A DNA stretch of 64,000 nucleotides. Source: Pseudomonadota bacterium. GTDB taxonomy: Bacteria; Pseudomonadota; Gammaproteobacteria; Burkholderiales; Rhodocyclaceae. Positions 8,641-16,474 of the stretch are shown piece by piece; position 1 is the stretch's first letter; each line of letters starts with the position of its first letter. The stretch is from assembly GCA_018241725.1 (NCBI GenBank), contig JAFEDI010000103.1, positions 62,001-126,000 on the forward strand, written 5' to 3'. The translations under genes were made by a program, and so were the position numbers. The notes under the pieces are model-generated. The model saw only the letters and a list, made by a program, of their open reading frames with translations. It made no database searches and was not told the origin of the DNA.

Positions 8641-9657
8641 CTAGCCATTCTCCCGCCCCTTCATTTCCTTCTCCACCGCTTCCAACAGGCGCAGATCCTC
8701 CCGATCTGCCTCTACAGCATCCTGATGCCTCCGTTGGGCATCAAACAGATCGTAGCGCTCAAAGGCGACGGTCTTGGCCCCTTCAGCCGAACGACTGCCG
8801 ACGCCTTCCAGTACCGGGTAATCGTTGAACTCCAGCAGGCGATCCACGTTCTTACGCCAGTAGTCCAACGTGAGTTGCTGCTTCTGCTTGGCGCGTAGTT
8901 CGGCCTGTTCGAGGAAGATGACGACGAGGCGGTTGAGGGTGTCGATTTCATCGGTGGAGAGGTAGTTCTTTGCCACGATGACGTCCTGCTTGCGCACCCG
9001 GTTGCCGCTCCAGGTCATCAGGCCCATGTTGGGGACGTCGACCTTTGCCCGGTCGATGATGATCTCCGCGGCGGTCTTCTGGGTCACGGCGTAGAGCAGC
9101 TTGTTCTGCACTTCGGCGAAGAACAGTTGGGCCTGGCTGTCGCTGGCCTGGTAATCGGCGCTGAGGGCGAAGAGGTCGCGGACTTTCTGATAGAAGCGCT
9201 TTTCGGAGGCCCGGATTTCGCGGATGCGGGCCAGCAGTTCGTCAAAGTAATCCCATCCACCGGGGTTCTTGAGGCGCTCGTCGTCCATGACGAAGCCTTT
9301 GACGAGGTATTCGGCGAGGTAGGTCGTGGCCCATTGGCGGAATTGGGTACCACGCGCGCCTTTGACCCGGTAGCCGACGGCCAGGATCATTTCGAGGCGA
9401 TAGAGCTGGGTTTTACGCTGAACCTGGCGCACGCCCTCGGTTTGAACTGTCAAGGATTCCTTGACGGTTGCTTCCAGGGTCAGCTCTCCCTCCGCAAGGA
9501 TGTTCTTGATATGCAGGCTGACGTTCTGCTTGGTGGTGGCGAACAGCTCAGCAATTTCGAGCTGAGTGAGCCAGACGCTGCCATCTTGGGCCCGCAGCTT
9601 GAGTTGGGCCTGTCCGTCGTCGGTCTGGTAGAGGATCAGTTCGCTCATCTCATGCAT
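8641..9657 (-). CDS. RhuM family protein (virulence RhuM-like)
   Basis: A 338-residue protein from the ATG at 9657 (MHEMSELILYQTDDGQ). The N-terminal half, with VWLTQLEIAELFATTKQNVSLHIKN and YRLEMILAVGYRVKGARGTQ, is the conserved RhuM signature and contains a probable helix-turn-helix. The second half has the usual Fic-like-adjacent helical segment FFAEVQNKLLYAVT. RhuM proteins were named in a Salmonella pathogenicity island. They are widespread in defence and mobile islands, with no proven activity. The start lies 10 bp after the stop of the AlbA_2 gene, so the two form one leftward operon. Confidence 0.85.
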   Translation of the reverse strand: MHEMSELILYQTDDGQAQLKLRAQDGSVWLTQLEIAELFATTKQNVSLHIKNILAEGELTLEATVKESLTVQTEGVRQVQRKTQLYRLEMILAVGYRVKGARGTQFRQWATTYLAEYLVKGFVMDDERLKNPGGWDYFDELLARIREIRASEKRFYQKVRDLFALSADYQASDSQAQLFFAEVQNKLLYAVTQKTAAEIIIDRAKVDVPNMGLMTWSGNRVRKQDVIVAKNYLSTDEIDTLNRLVVIFLEQAELRAKQKQQLTLDYWRKNVDRLLEFNDYPVLEGVGSRSAEGAKTVAFERYDLFDAQRRHQDAVEADREDLRLLEAVEKEMKGRENG

Positions 9658-9667
9658 GGCGTTGCGC

Positions 9668-11611
9668 TCACGTAACGGATATCTGGGCGAGCCAGGCCCG
9701 ACCTGCATCGGTAACGACGTAGGCTTGCTTAGGATGGTTCACCACCTCCGGGTGGGTGTATTGAAGCCAACCCTGCTGCTCACGCAGTGCGTTCAGATGC
9801 GAGGACTTAAGCGCATTGACCTGCCGCCCCAATCGGGATGCCAGCTGCTCGGCACTATGGGGTCTGATCGCGCACAGCCAGACGATCAGCGGCCAGAGCT
9901 TGTCCTTGCGTGCTTTAGGACCAAGGGCTGCGATGGCATCGCGAAGTTCCTGGGGAAGGTCACCTGTATTTGGTGGAAGGTCACCTGTATTTGGTGGAAG
10001 GTCACCTGTATTTGGTGGAAGGTCACCTGTATTTGGCGGAAGGTCACCCGTATTTGATGGAAGCTCACCTGCGTTTGGACCTTCAAACAGAGGCAAGTCG
10101 GGCAAATCCCGTAGCTGGTAGTACGTTGCAGACCCCGCACCTCCCTGTGCCAGCAGCTGACGCTGATGGTGCAGTCTGCGCAAGACCTGGCTTGCGGCCA
10201 GCGTATCCAGATCAGTAATGGCTCGCAAACCGGCATTGTCTACAGCACCGGTCTCCCGGGCCAATATCAGCGCCTTGGCTTCATCATCACTCAGATCCAG
10301 GTGGGTGAATTGCTGCAACCAGCGCAATTGATCGGCATCCAGCAACTGGTGAAGCAGATAGGTTGCCGTGAACTGATTGCTCTGGCTGCTGCTGGCAAAC
10401 ACGGGGGCTGTCAGCCCGGCCTTCTGAAGAAGGCGCCGCATGGTGCGGATACCTGATCCTTTGGTCTCCGCAAAGTCCAGGTCGTAGAGAACCGAGGCAA
10501 TGTATGGATTGCGCTGGATGGAGCCCATTTCACCCAATGTTGCCGTCGGCTTGAGCGAGTAGCCTGCATTGCGGACTTCCAGGCGGTTGCTGTAGCGCAC
10601 AACCAATATAGGCTGATTGACTTGGTAGTCCCGGTGCATCACTGCGTTGACGATGGCCTCCCGAATGACCTTTTGCGGCAGGAGAGGCTCGTCGCTGCGC
10701 TGTGTATCCCCCTCCCGCAGACGAAAATGCCTGGGCATGTCGTCGAGAATGCTGGCTTCCAGCTTGGGAATCAGCCGAATCAAGGGTTCGCGGATATCGA
10801 GTGTGGTGGCAAAACGTTGGTCCGGATCTTCCACCCACTGGGTACCATTGATCCGCACATAATCCACCCGCATGGCTGGCAATAAACGGCGCAAGGCCAG
10901 AGGCTTGCCGAGCAGCAGCAACCCGGCGACATTGGGCACCCATGTGCCGTCCTTTCGCCTTACCAAGTGGAGCGCATGCAGCATATCCGGGTCATCGGCA
11001 AGCAGCTCTTCAGCATGCGGCCGCACCTTTTGCCGGAGGGTTCGATACAGGCTGATGGCAGAAGGATCAAGGTCGTCCCATTCCGCATCTCCGGGCACGA
11101 GCTGTTCAAATCCCAGACCGCTTTTTGCAAGCAAAATGGGCCCCAACTCCAGCTGGCCGCACTCGTAATCGCCATTCAGACCGCGTCGCCAGATACCCGT
11201 TTTCTTCTTGTTCTTGCTGTCGAATTTGCCCTTGAAAGTACACGGCTTGGCCCCGGGCTCCAGTTCCGGGACAAAGATCACCAACACACGCTTACCCTCA
11301 AGCACAGCCGCCTTGGCTTTGACCGGAATAGGCTGTTCAAACTGATCCCGGCAATTAGCCTGGAGATCATTGAGCAGCTTGTCGCTATCCGTAACGCCTG
11401 CCACCCAAAATTCCGAATGAACCTCGTCCGGCTCTGCAATACCGAGCAGCAGATACCCACCACCCAGCCCAGGCTCATTTGCATAGGCGCAAACGGTCTG
11501 CATGGCAGATCCACCAATCTCACTTCCCCGCTTTGCCTCTATGCGCGGGTGTTCGTCCAGTTCGCGCAGCTGCTGCAAGAGCTCTTCCGGGGTAAATTCG
11601 AAATCGTTCAT
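9668..11611 (-). CDS. AlbA_2 (Schlafen-type) and ATP-binding domain protein
   Basis: A 647-residue protein from MNDFEFTPEELLQQL. The N-terminal 130 residues (EAKRGSEIGGSAMQT, GGGYLLLGI) are an AlbA_2/Schlafen-AlbA nucleic-acid domain. Residues about 300-420 (REAIVNAVMHRDY, GSGIRTMRRLL) form a GHKL-type ATPase_C4 fold. The C-terminus, after a 7-residue proline-rich tandem repeat, has a winged-helix-like segment ending in LAQISVT. Such proteins are annotated as predicted transcription regulators with HTH domain and recur in defence islands. It is the first gene of an operon with rhuM. Its own promoter must lie in 11612-11660, downstream of a terminator hairpin. Confidence 0.8.
   Translation of the reverse strand: MNDFEFTPEELLQQLRELDEHPRIEAKRGSEIGGSAMQTVCAYANEPGLGGGYLLLGIAEPDEVHSEFWVAGVTDSDKLLNDLQANCRDQFEQPIPVKAKAAVLEGKRVLVIFVPELEPGAKPCTFKGKFDSKNKKKTGIWRRGLNGDYECGQLELGPILLAKSGLGFEQLVPGDAEWDDLDPSAISLYRTLRQKVRPHAEELLADDPDMLHALHLVRRKDGTWVPNVAGLLLLGKPLALRRLLPAMRVDYVRINGTQWVEDPDQRFATTLDIREPLIRLIPKLEASILDDMPRHFRLREGDTQRSDEPLLPQKVIREAIVNAVMHRDYQVNQPILVVRYSNRLEVRNAGYSLKPTATLGEMGSIQRNPYIASVLYDLDFAETKGSGIRTMRRLLQKAGLTAPVFASSSQSNQFTATYLLHQLLDADQLRWLQQFTHLDLSDDEAKALILARETGAVDNAGLRAITDLDTLAASQVLRRLHHQRQLLAQGGAGSATYYQLRDLPDLPLFEGPNAGELPSNTGDLPPNTGDLPPNTGDLPPNTGDLPPNTGDLPQELRDAIAALGPKARKDKLWPLIVWLCAIRPHSAEQLASRLGRQVNALKSSHLNALREQQGWLQYTHPEVVNHPKQAYVVTDAGRAWLAQISVT
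9955..10062 (-). repeat. In-frame 21-bp tandem repeat inside the AlbA_2 gene
   Basis: Five copies of a 21-bp unit (GGAAGGTCACCTGTATTTGGT on the plus strand, minor variants at the ends) encode the 7-residue unit GDLPPNT between the ATPase and C-terminal domains. The central copies are identical, indicating recent slippage or selection for homogeneity. Confidence 0.9.
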
Positions 11612-11662
11612 GTCGGAAGCCTGGAAGCTAATCGCGGTGAATAGACGCTGGGTTTAATTATG

Positions 11663-11688
11663 AAAAAAGCTCCCTGAGGAGCTCTTTT
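11663..11688. terminator. Bidirectional intrinsic terminator
   Basis: AAAAAA, then AGCTCC-CTGA-GGAGCT, then CTTTT. The hairpin with A-run and T-run on opposite sides can work in both directions. It insulates the AlbA_2-rhuM operon from sequence on its right. Confidence 0.7.
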
Positions 11689-11751
11689 CATACTGACTTA
11701 CGCTGCGATGCTGGTATCACTCGGTGGTGATGTAGATGAACGCATAAGATG

Positions 11752-11781
11752 AAAAAAAGCCCCCTTACCACACAGGGCTTT
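11752..11781 (-). terminator. Intrinsic terminator, minus strand
   Basis: On the minus strand AAGCCC and GGGCTT form a stem around a short loop, followed by seven Ts. No gene is obvious upstream of it on that strand, so it may be a relic of a lost minus-strand gene in 11780-12050. Confidence 0.55.
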
Positions 11782-12049
11782 CCAGCCGATGGGGATGCAT
11801 AAGGCAATAAAACCTGATGCATAAGCCGGCAACTTCTCTCTTCGCCCTTGGAGAACCGGGTTGCGGAGGCGCGTCACATGATGCCGTCCCATCAGGGAGT
11901 GGTGTCACCCTCTAAGGATTCACACGAGAAAAACTGTCGGCTCTTCAACGTAATTTTAGTCAGATTTCCAAGCTGAAGGTAGTCGACTCGACGCAGCTTA
12001 CCTCCCCAAGCACAGCCTACATGGCTTAGGTAACTACATTGAAACCGGC

Positions 12050-12086
12050 CTGACGCAAGTCACACAACTACTATAATAATAGTGTT
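12050..12086 (+). promoter_or_regulatory. Promoter with small palindrome for the XRE regulator
   Basis: CTGACG, a 16-bp spacer, then TATAAT (12072-12077). ACTAT-AATA-ATAGT overlaps the -10 region and could be the binding site of the regulator encoded just downstream. Confidence 0.5.
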
Positions 12087-12119
12087 TATCTAAGATTTAA
12101 CCAACTTAGCATCAAAATA

Positions 12120-12419
12120 ATGGTATTTGAGCTATCAACTCCTTCCGAGGTTTCAAGCGCGTTGGCACAGCGCCTTCGGGAGCACCGACTGGCCCAGAAC
12201 CAGACTCAGTTGGAACTGGCAGAGCGTGCAGGCCTTTCGAAAGGAATGGTTGCCAACTTTGAGAAAACCGGCACAGCATCGTTGGAGAACTTCATCAAGC
12301 TAGTCATGGCATTAGGCTTGGTGGCAGAGCTCAATGACTTGCTAGTTTTCAAAGTACTTTCCATCAAGCAGATGGAGGCTGCAAGCCAGAAGCGGCAGCG
12401 TGCTCGGGGCACTCGCTGA
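12120..12419 (+). CDS. XRE-family regulator, orphan HipB-like antitoxin
   Basis: A 99-residue protein (MVFELSTPSEVSS) with a clear helix-turn-helix between residues 19 and 75: LREHRLAQNQTQLELAERAG, then LSKGMVANFEKTG, then SLENFIKLVMALGL. This is the HipB/Cro-C1 arrangement, with a basic tail SQKRQRARGTR. No Shine-Dalgarno sequence is obvious. It is followed directly by a short fragment resembling the first residues of HipA, so it appears to be the surviving antitoxin of a decayed hipBA locus. It may still regulate its own promoter. Confidence 0.75.
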   Translation: MVFELSTPSEVSSALAQRLREHRLAQNQTQLELAERAGLSKGMVANFEKTGTASLENFIKLVMALGLVAELNDLLVFKVLSIKQMEAASQKRQRARGTR

Positions 12420-12495
12420 GAACCTGTACGTCATCTACGCGGATTGGGACGAGCGGTTCCTGCTGGGCATGCTCGCGGATACCCGTATCCATTAG
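12415..12495 (+). pseudogene. HipA N-terminal relic
   Basis: Overlapping the end of the regulator, the frame reads ENLYVIYADWDERFLLGML and then soon a TAG. YADWD followed by a LLG(M/T)L strand is how many HipA toxins begin. Everything after the stop is unrecognisable. This supports loss of the toxin, but the fragment is only 26 codons long. Confidence 0.4.
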
Positions 12496-12722
12496 GTGGG
12501 CACCGCATAACCCACATCAACCATCCCCTGAGTCGGGCAAACCGGCGTGGGGTACGTCACTGCCTAGACAGTTGGACCGGGTGTCCCCCTCGCTTGGGTA
12601 CCCGCCGGCGTGTACACGGTCGAAGCAGCCATAATGAACGAGTGGGCCAGTCAGTTCCGGGCGTTCCGGAATGTCTCGAAGACACGCACAGCTTCGTCCG
12701 GCAATGGTCATCAAGCATCATC

Positions 12723-12776
12723 GACATAACATAAGATTTACTTTTATTGAGCTTGTAGCTATTTTTATGTTATGTC
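12723..12776 (+). promoter_or_regulatory. Perfect 12-bp inverted repeat around the hipB promoter and start codon
   Basis: GACATAACATAA (12723-12734) is repeated as its exact reverse complement at 12765-12776. The right arm contains the hipB ATG at 12772. Between the arms lie TTTACT (12737) and TATTTT (12760) with a 17-bp spacer, a good promoter whose transcript would start at or next to the ATG. No ribosome-binding site exists upstream, so the mRNA is probably leaderless. Binding of HipB to both arms would cover the promoter. Confidence 0.65.
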
Positions 12777-13140
12777 AAAACCTTCTTTAGCCCTAAGTTC
12801 CTTGCCGCCGGAAGTCTTGGTCTCCTTGCAGACGCTTGGAGAGAGACTGGCCGTGGCACGGCTTCGGCGCAAAGAGTCCCAGCGGCAGTGGGCCAGCCGT
12901 CTTGGGGTCTCTGTTCCCACACTGATTCGCCTGGAGAAAGGGGACCCGTCCGTGAGCATGGGGGTGTATGCCTCAGCCTTGTGGCTGCTCGGTTTGGCGG
13001 ACGGGCTCGGGGACTTGGCTGAACCGAGCAAGGATGTCCGGGCCCTCGAATCCGACGTGCGCCAGGCCAGCCGTCTGCGGGCCCGCAGAACGCGTACAAC
13101 GGCTGCGGCGAGCCGCGACAAGGAAGGCGGCGAGCCATGA
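12772..13140 (+). CDS. hipB: HipB-like antitoxin, XRE family
   Basis: A 122-residue DNA-binding protein. Residues about 20-80 form the helix-turn-helix (LGERLAVARLRRKESQRQWA, RLGVSVPTLIRLEKGDPSVS), followed by a helical linker and a strongly basic tail (RQASRLRARRTRTTAAASR). It overlaps the start of hipA by 4 bp (ATGA), the standard coupling in hipBA operons. It should both bind HipA and repress its own promoter through the perfect palindrome at 12723-12776. Base composition is GC-rich like the core genome, unlike several neighbours. Confidence 0.85.
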   Translation: MSKPSLALSSLPPEVLVSLQTLGERLAVARLRRKESQRQWASRLGVSVPTLIRLEKGDPSVSMGVYASALWLLGLADGLGDLAEPSKDVRALESDVRQASRLRARRTRTTAAASRDKEGGEP

Positions 13141-14354
13141 GTGCACCTGCCATGCCCGACACACTCTACCTGTGGTACCTCGGTATCCCGGAGGCCCCCA
13201 CGCTGGTAGGCGAACTCAATCTCGTCATGAATCGCCGCGCGGTCTCGCTGCGCTACGCGGACACTTGGCTCAAGAACGGCTTCGCACTCAGCGAGGACCT
13301 CCCCTTGAGCGACCAGGAGTTTTTCCCGAAAGACAAAGACCTCGCGGCCGGGGCCGTGGACGATGCGCGACCGGACCGATGGGGGGAGCGCGTTATCCGA
13401 TTGCTCGACCGCCCGCCACGCCTCTCACTCCTGGAGTATCTCTACTACGCGGGCGACGACCGCTTCGGTGCGTTGGGCGTGTCATCCTCCGCGCAAATCT
13501 ACTTGCCCCGGGAAATCGGCCCTTTACCCAAGGTGGGGGACGTCGAAATGATTGCCGAAATCGTTCGGCGGGTGCTGGCTAAGGAGCCCATCGATGAACG
13601 CCAAAAACGGCTGATTGCCCCCGGCGTCACGATGGGAGGGGCGCGTCCGAAAGCCTTGTTGCAACTCGATGGCGAGGAGTGGGTCCTCAAGTTTGCCGAG
13701 GAGGACCGCCCCGCGGAACCCTTGATTGAGCATGCCTCCCTGACGCTTGCGGCAAAGGCTGGGATTGCTGTGGTGGAAACACGGCCCATACCGTTTGCGC
13801 GGGGCGTCGCCCTGGCTATCAAGCGCTTCGACCGCACAGAAGGTCGACGACTTCACGCGTTGTCGGCCAACGTGGCCTTGAAGGCTGCAGGTGTCGAGCT
13901 GTCGTACCCGAATCTGGCTCAACTCCTGCGCCGCCGGGGAGACGTTGATACCCATCGTGCCCAAATGCATGAGCTTTTCCGGCGCATGGTGTTCAACATT
14001 CTCATCGACAATACGGACGACCACGAAAAGAACCACGTTCTCCTGGTCAGCCAGGCACAGCAGTACGCGCTCGCACCCGCTTTCGATGTGCTGCCGATGG
14101 GGCAGTCATTGGGCTATCAGGCAATGGCGGTGGGGACGCAAGGGGCTGAGTCCAGCATCGAGAACGCGCTCTCTGCAGCAGGGCAGTACTGGCTGACGCC
14201 TCAAGCCGCGAAGGCTGAAGTTCATCGGGTCGTAGAAGTGGTGAATGCATGGCGCGAGCACTTCCTGACCGCTGGCGTGCCGGCCGCCTCAGTCGAGGAG
14301 CTCGCTCAGCACATTGACCGTCCGTTCTTGGTACACCAACGCTCGGGACAGTAG
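13137..14354 (+). CDS. hipA: HipA family serine/threonine kinase toxin
   Basis: A 405-residue HipA homologue. N-terminal subdomain: LVGELNLV and DARPDRWGERVI. Phosphate-binding loop region: GVTMGGARPKA (about residue 165), followed by WVLKF, the ATP-contacting lysine. Catalytic loop: FNILIDNTDDHEKNHVLL (about 286), with the conserved Asp and Asn. Metal-binding DFG equivalent: APAFDVLPM (about 315). In E. coli HipA phosphorylates GltX and induces persistence; the target here is unknown. All catalytic motifs look intact. Length is slightly below the E. coli protein (440). Coupled to hipB. Confidence 0.88.
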   Translation: MSAPAMPDTLYLWYLGIPEAPTLVGELNLVMNRRAVSLRYADTWLKNGFALSEDLPLSDQEFFPKDKDLAAGAVDDARPDRWGERVIRLLDRPPRLSLLEYLYYAGDDRFGALGVSSSAQIYLPREIGPLPKVGDVEMIAEIVRRVLAKEPIDERQKRLIAPGVTMGGARPKALLQLDGEEWVLKFAEEDRPAEPLIEHASLTLAAKAGIAVVETRPIPFARGVALAIKRFDRTEGRRLHALSANVALKAAGVELSYPNLAQLLRRRGDVDTHRAQMHELFRRMVFNILIDNTDDHEKNHVLLVSQAQQYALAPAFDVLPMGQSLGYQAMAVGTQGAESSIENALSAAGQYWLTPQAAKAEVHRVVEVVNAWREHFLTAGVPAASVEELAQHIDRPFLVHQRSGQ

Positions 14355-14785
14355 TTATTCCGTCAAATATAGGGATGGCACCGCAGCGGGGATGCATATA
14401 CTTTGATGCAAGAACCTACATGCGCCACGCCGCATGCAATGCCGCCGAGGAGAAGGGCCGCCCCATCCAGTTGATGGGCTTCGGTGATGTCGCGATTGCC
14501 GCAGGCGCGGACGAGGTGCTAACCACCAGCACGCCGGGGAAACCGATTCTGGGGGGAAGCTCTGAGAAATCGGCACGCTGGCGAAGGCAGAGGCGTGGGA
14601 CGGAAAGTCTGTCGGGCGAGGCCGGCTCCATACCGAAGTGCATGGGTGGCGGTTGAGTGAAGGCGCATCCCGGGCAAACCTACCAGGGAGGGCTGGGCTC
14701 AGCCTTCACCACCCAAAGCTAGGCTGAAAAGTGTGCACCTGCTTGTCTGGCTGAGCCTTTCAGGGAGGCAGAAGAATGAGTCGCA
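14355..14785. other. Intergenic, no supported gene
   Basis: A 93-codon frame at 14375-14656 has no recognised domain, no good ribosome-binding site and an arginine-rich tail; I do not call it. The stretch separates the rightward hipBA operon from leftward genes. No clear terminator was found. Confidence 0.5.
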
Positions 14786-15289
14786 TCAGCGAATGGATTT
14801 CTTCGACGTTCGGGGCTCCGGAGCATCTCCCGTCATCACCCGCACGATTGAACGATTAGCTTCCGAAAGATGCTGAAGCTCCACCTTGTACCCGTAGAGC
14901 TGATGTAGCGCGGTGGCGATTGCGCACGAACGCGAATAGCCCCCTTCGCAATGGATAACCAACGAGGCTATCTCGTCCGGCAATGCTTCGACGAAGGAAC
15001 AAATAGCGTGGCCATGCTCTTTGGTAAATGCGTGGGACAGTTTTCCCTGTGCTTTCTCGGACAGGTCCGGATTGAGGAAATCAACGTCGGCAAAGCTCAA
15101 GCGCAGCACGTGAGCGAAGTCACGGATATTGGCAGGTGGCCGCTCCGGCGCGGTGATAGAGATGACCGCAATCGATGACAATTGAGGCAGTTTTTCCGCA
15201 TCAGACCTTGATAAAGTAAAAATCTGACGCGTCTCGTCAGTCGGCGGTCTGTACAGTTTGCTGAGAATGTCCTGCAGTCGCTGCACCAT
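14786..15289 (-). CDS. Tyrosine/dual-specificity phosphatase-like protein
   Basis: A 167-residue protein starting MVQRLQDILSKLYRPP, with AAAGG upstream of the ATG. VIHCEGGYSRSCAIA carries the CX5R catalytic loop (C114, R120). FADVDF may be the general-acid region. The layout resembles compact tyrosine-phosphatase-like proteins often encoded beside prophage and plasmid genes. The open frame extends a further 46 codons upstream, but that extension is a relic of tniQ (see 15313-15436), so it is not part of this protein. Substrate unknown; protein, nucleotide or RNA phosphatase are all possible. Confidence 0.65.
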   Translation of the reverse strand: MVQRLQDILSKLYRPPTDETRQIFTLSRSDAEKLPQLSSIAVISITAPERPPANIRDFAHVLRLSFADVDFLNPDLSEKAQGKLSHAFTKEHGHAICSFVEALPDEIASLVIHCEGGYSRSCAIATALHQLYGYKVELQHLSEANRSIVRVMTGDAPEPRTSKKSIR

Positions 15290-15312
15290 TCGATGCCTTT
15301 CAATAATTACAA

Positions 15313-15436
15313 ATGCGCTGCAGACACGCAGAGGTCTTGTCCGGCCCAAATCTACAATATGAATCAGCCCGCCACGAATCGCACCACTTGGTAGCTGCCA
15401 TGAACCGACCAGTTCAATGCCCTGCAACAGTCGGGG
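15313..15436 (-). pseudogene. Relic of the 3' end of a tniQ gene
   Basis: The minus strand reads LLQGIELVGSWQLPSGAIRG and then GLIHIVDL. The intact tniQ in this window ends LLPGIELVGAKQLPDGAMRG and then GLIRIVDL. DNA similarity extends past the point where the proteins diverge (GAGGTCTTGTCC matches CAGGTCTTGTCC), with about 25 bp deleted. A stop lies four codons upstream. It is the leftover of another Tn7-like element. Confidence 0.75.
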
Positions 15437-15732
15437 CTACGGACTCCCTAAAGTCAGCTTCTTGCAACCCCACAGCCTATCGGCAAGCAAGCCATAACAG
15501 GTCGCACAAAGACGCCGACAGTTGCTTGATTCGGCTTGGTCGCTGGACCGAAGGACAACACCCGACCCTCTGCGGACTGATGACATATGGGACAACGACC
15601 TCCGGTTCTTGCCCAAGCTGCCATAGAGCTTTATCTGAACCAGTCGGTCGGCAAAAGCTATTGTGGCGAGAATGGATAGGCTTGAACCCCACGTGGGCGC
15701 TGGCTATACAGCAATAAACAACCCAGCGTGAC
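15437..15732. other. Intergenic, no supported gene
   Basis: Low-coding-potential stretch upstream of the tniQ relic. Minus-strand reading gives cysteine-bearing fragments (NSFCRPTG, GCCPSVQ) that might be decayed transposition or DNA-binding sequence, but nothing certain. Confidence 0.35.
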
Positions 15733-16386
15733 TTAGCTACTATTCCTTTGGCCGTCGGCGGTAACGAATATTGTTCGAGCTCGTTCAGTATAACCATCAC
15801 CCGGATTGCTCCAATATTTGTCTTGCTCAATGAATCGCTGGTTCCCAGTGGCTCGGGTGGCAATATCGAAAAAGGCTTTTTCTGGGCCGCTGTACAACGA
15901 TTCCTCGCTAGACCAAAAACTGGTACTCCGTTCGCTGTACTGAATGCCCGCTGCGCCGAGTTTCTGCAATGTAAGCGTCATCAATTCTTTTATCGTGGGC
16001 AGTCGCCAGCCTGACAACCCGGCGTACTGAACCGCATTCATCACGACACTGCCGCTGCATGGATGCTCTTTACTCCAACTCTCATGTAGTAGCTGGGATA
16101 CGTCCCAGCAGAGGTTGCTATCAGGGTCGTACCAAGCAAGGGAGCTTAGTGAGAATTCGGATGTGTCAACGTAATCAAGCAGGGCTAGCCTGCCCTCATC
16201 CGGTGGCCCAAACAAATGAACCATGCGAGAGAAATGTTTAATATCTGGTATCCGCATGCGCTCGGGAATGTAGACAACAAACCGGTTTCCAGAGACGCGA
16301 ATATCCACGCTCACGTTAAGCGTAGTGGCAAAATTACTCGCAATTCGCTTCGCTGCATCGAATGTATCAACCACTTTTTCTATCAT
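15733..16386 (-). CDS. DUF1566 (Lcl C-terminal domain) protein
   Basis: A 217-residue protein. The C-terminal half has the DUF1566 pattern: CWDVSQLL, NAVQYAGLSGWRLPTIKEL, TSFWSSEES and a final beta segment with TIFVTADG. GWRLPT(I)KEL and WSS are diagnostic of this lectin-like fold, seen in surface and phage-associated proteins. The first 90 residues (MIEKVVDTFDAAKRIASNFA) have no signal peptide, so it is probably cytoplasmic. Function is unknown. It is monocistronic, of moderate GC, and lies between decayed mobile pieces. Confidence 0.75.
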   Translation of the reverse strand: MIEKVVDTFDAAKRIASNFATTLNVSVDIRVSGNRFVVYIPERMRIPDIKHFSRMVHLFGPPDEGRLALLDYVDTSEFSLSSLAWYDPDSNLCWDVSQLLHESWSKEHPCSGSVVMNAVQYAGLSGWRLPTIKELMTLTLQKLGAAGIQYSERSTSFWSSEESLYSGPEKAFFDIATRATGNQRFIEQDKYWSNPGDGYTERARTIFVTADGQRNSS

Positions 16387-16474
16387 GGGTAACGTCTCTT
16401 TCCAATTCCTTCCGACTTCGAGGCCCGAGTCAGTTTGATAAGGCCACGTATTCTTAATCCATTAAATGGCATGC

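Noticed and set aside
9955-10062. Direct repeats as a possible CRISPR array
   Set aside because: The 21-bp units abut with no spacers and lie in frame inside a protein gene.
14375-14656. 93-codon plus-strand frame after hipA
   Set aside because: No domain, no start signal and an arginine-rich tail typical of non-coding GC-rich DNA.
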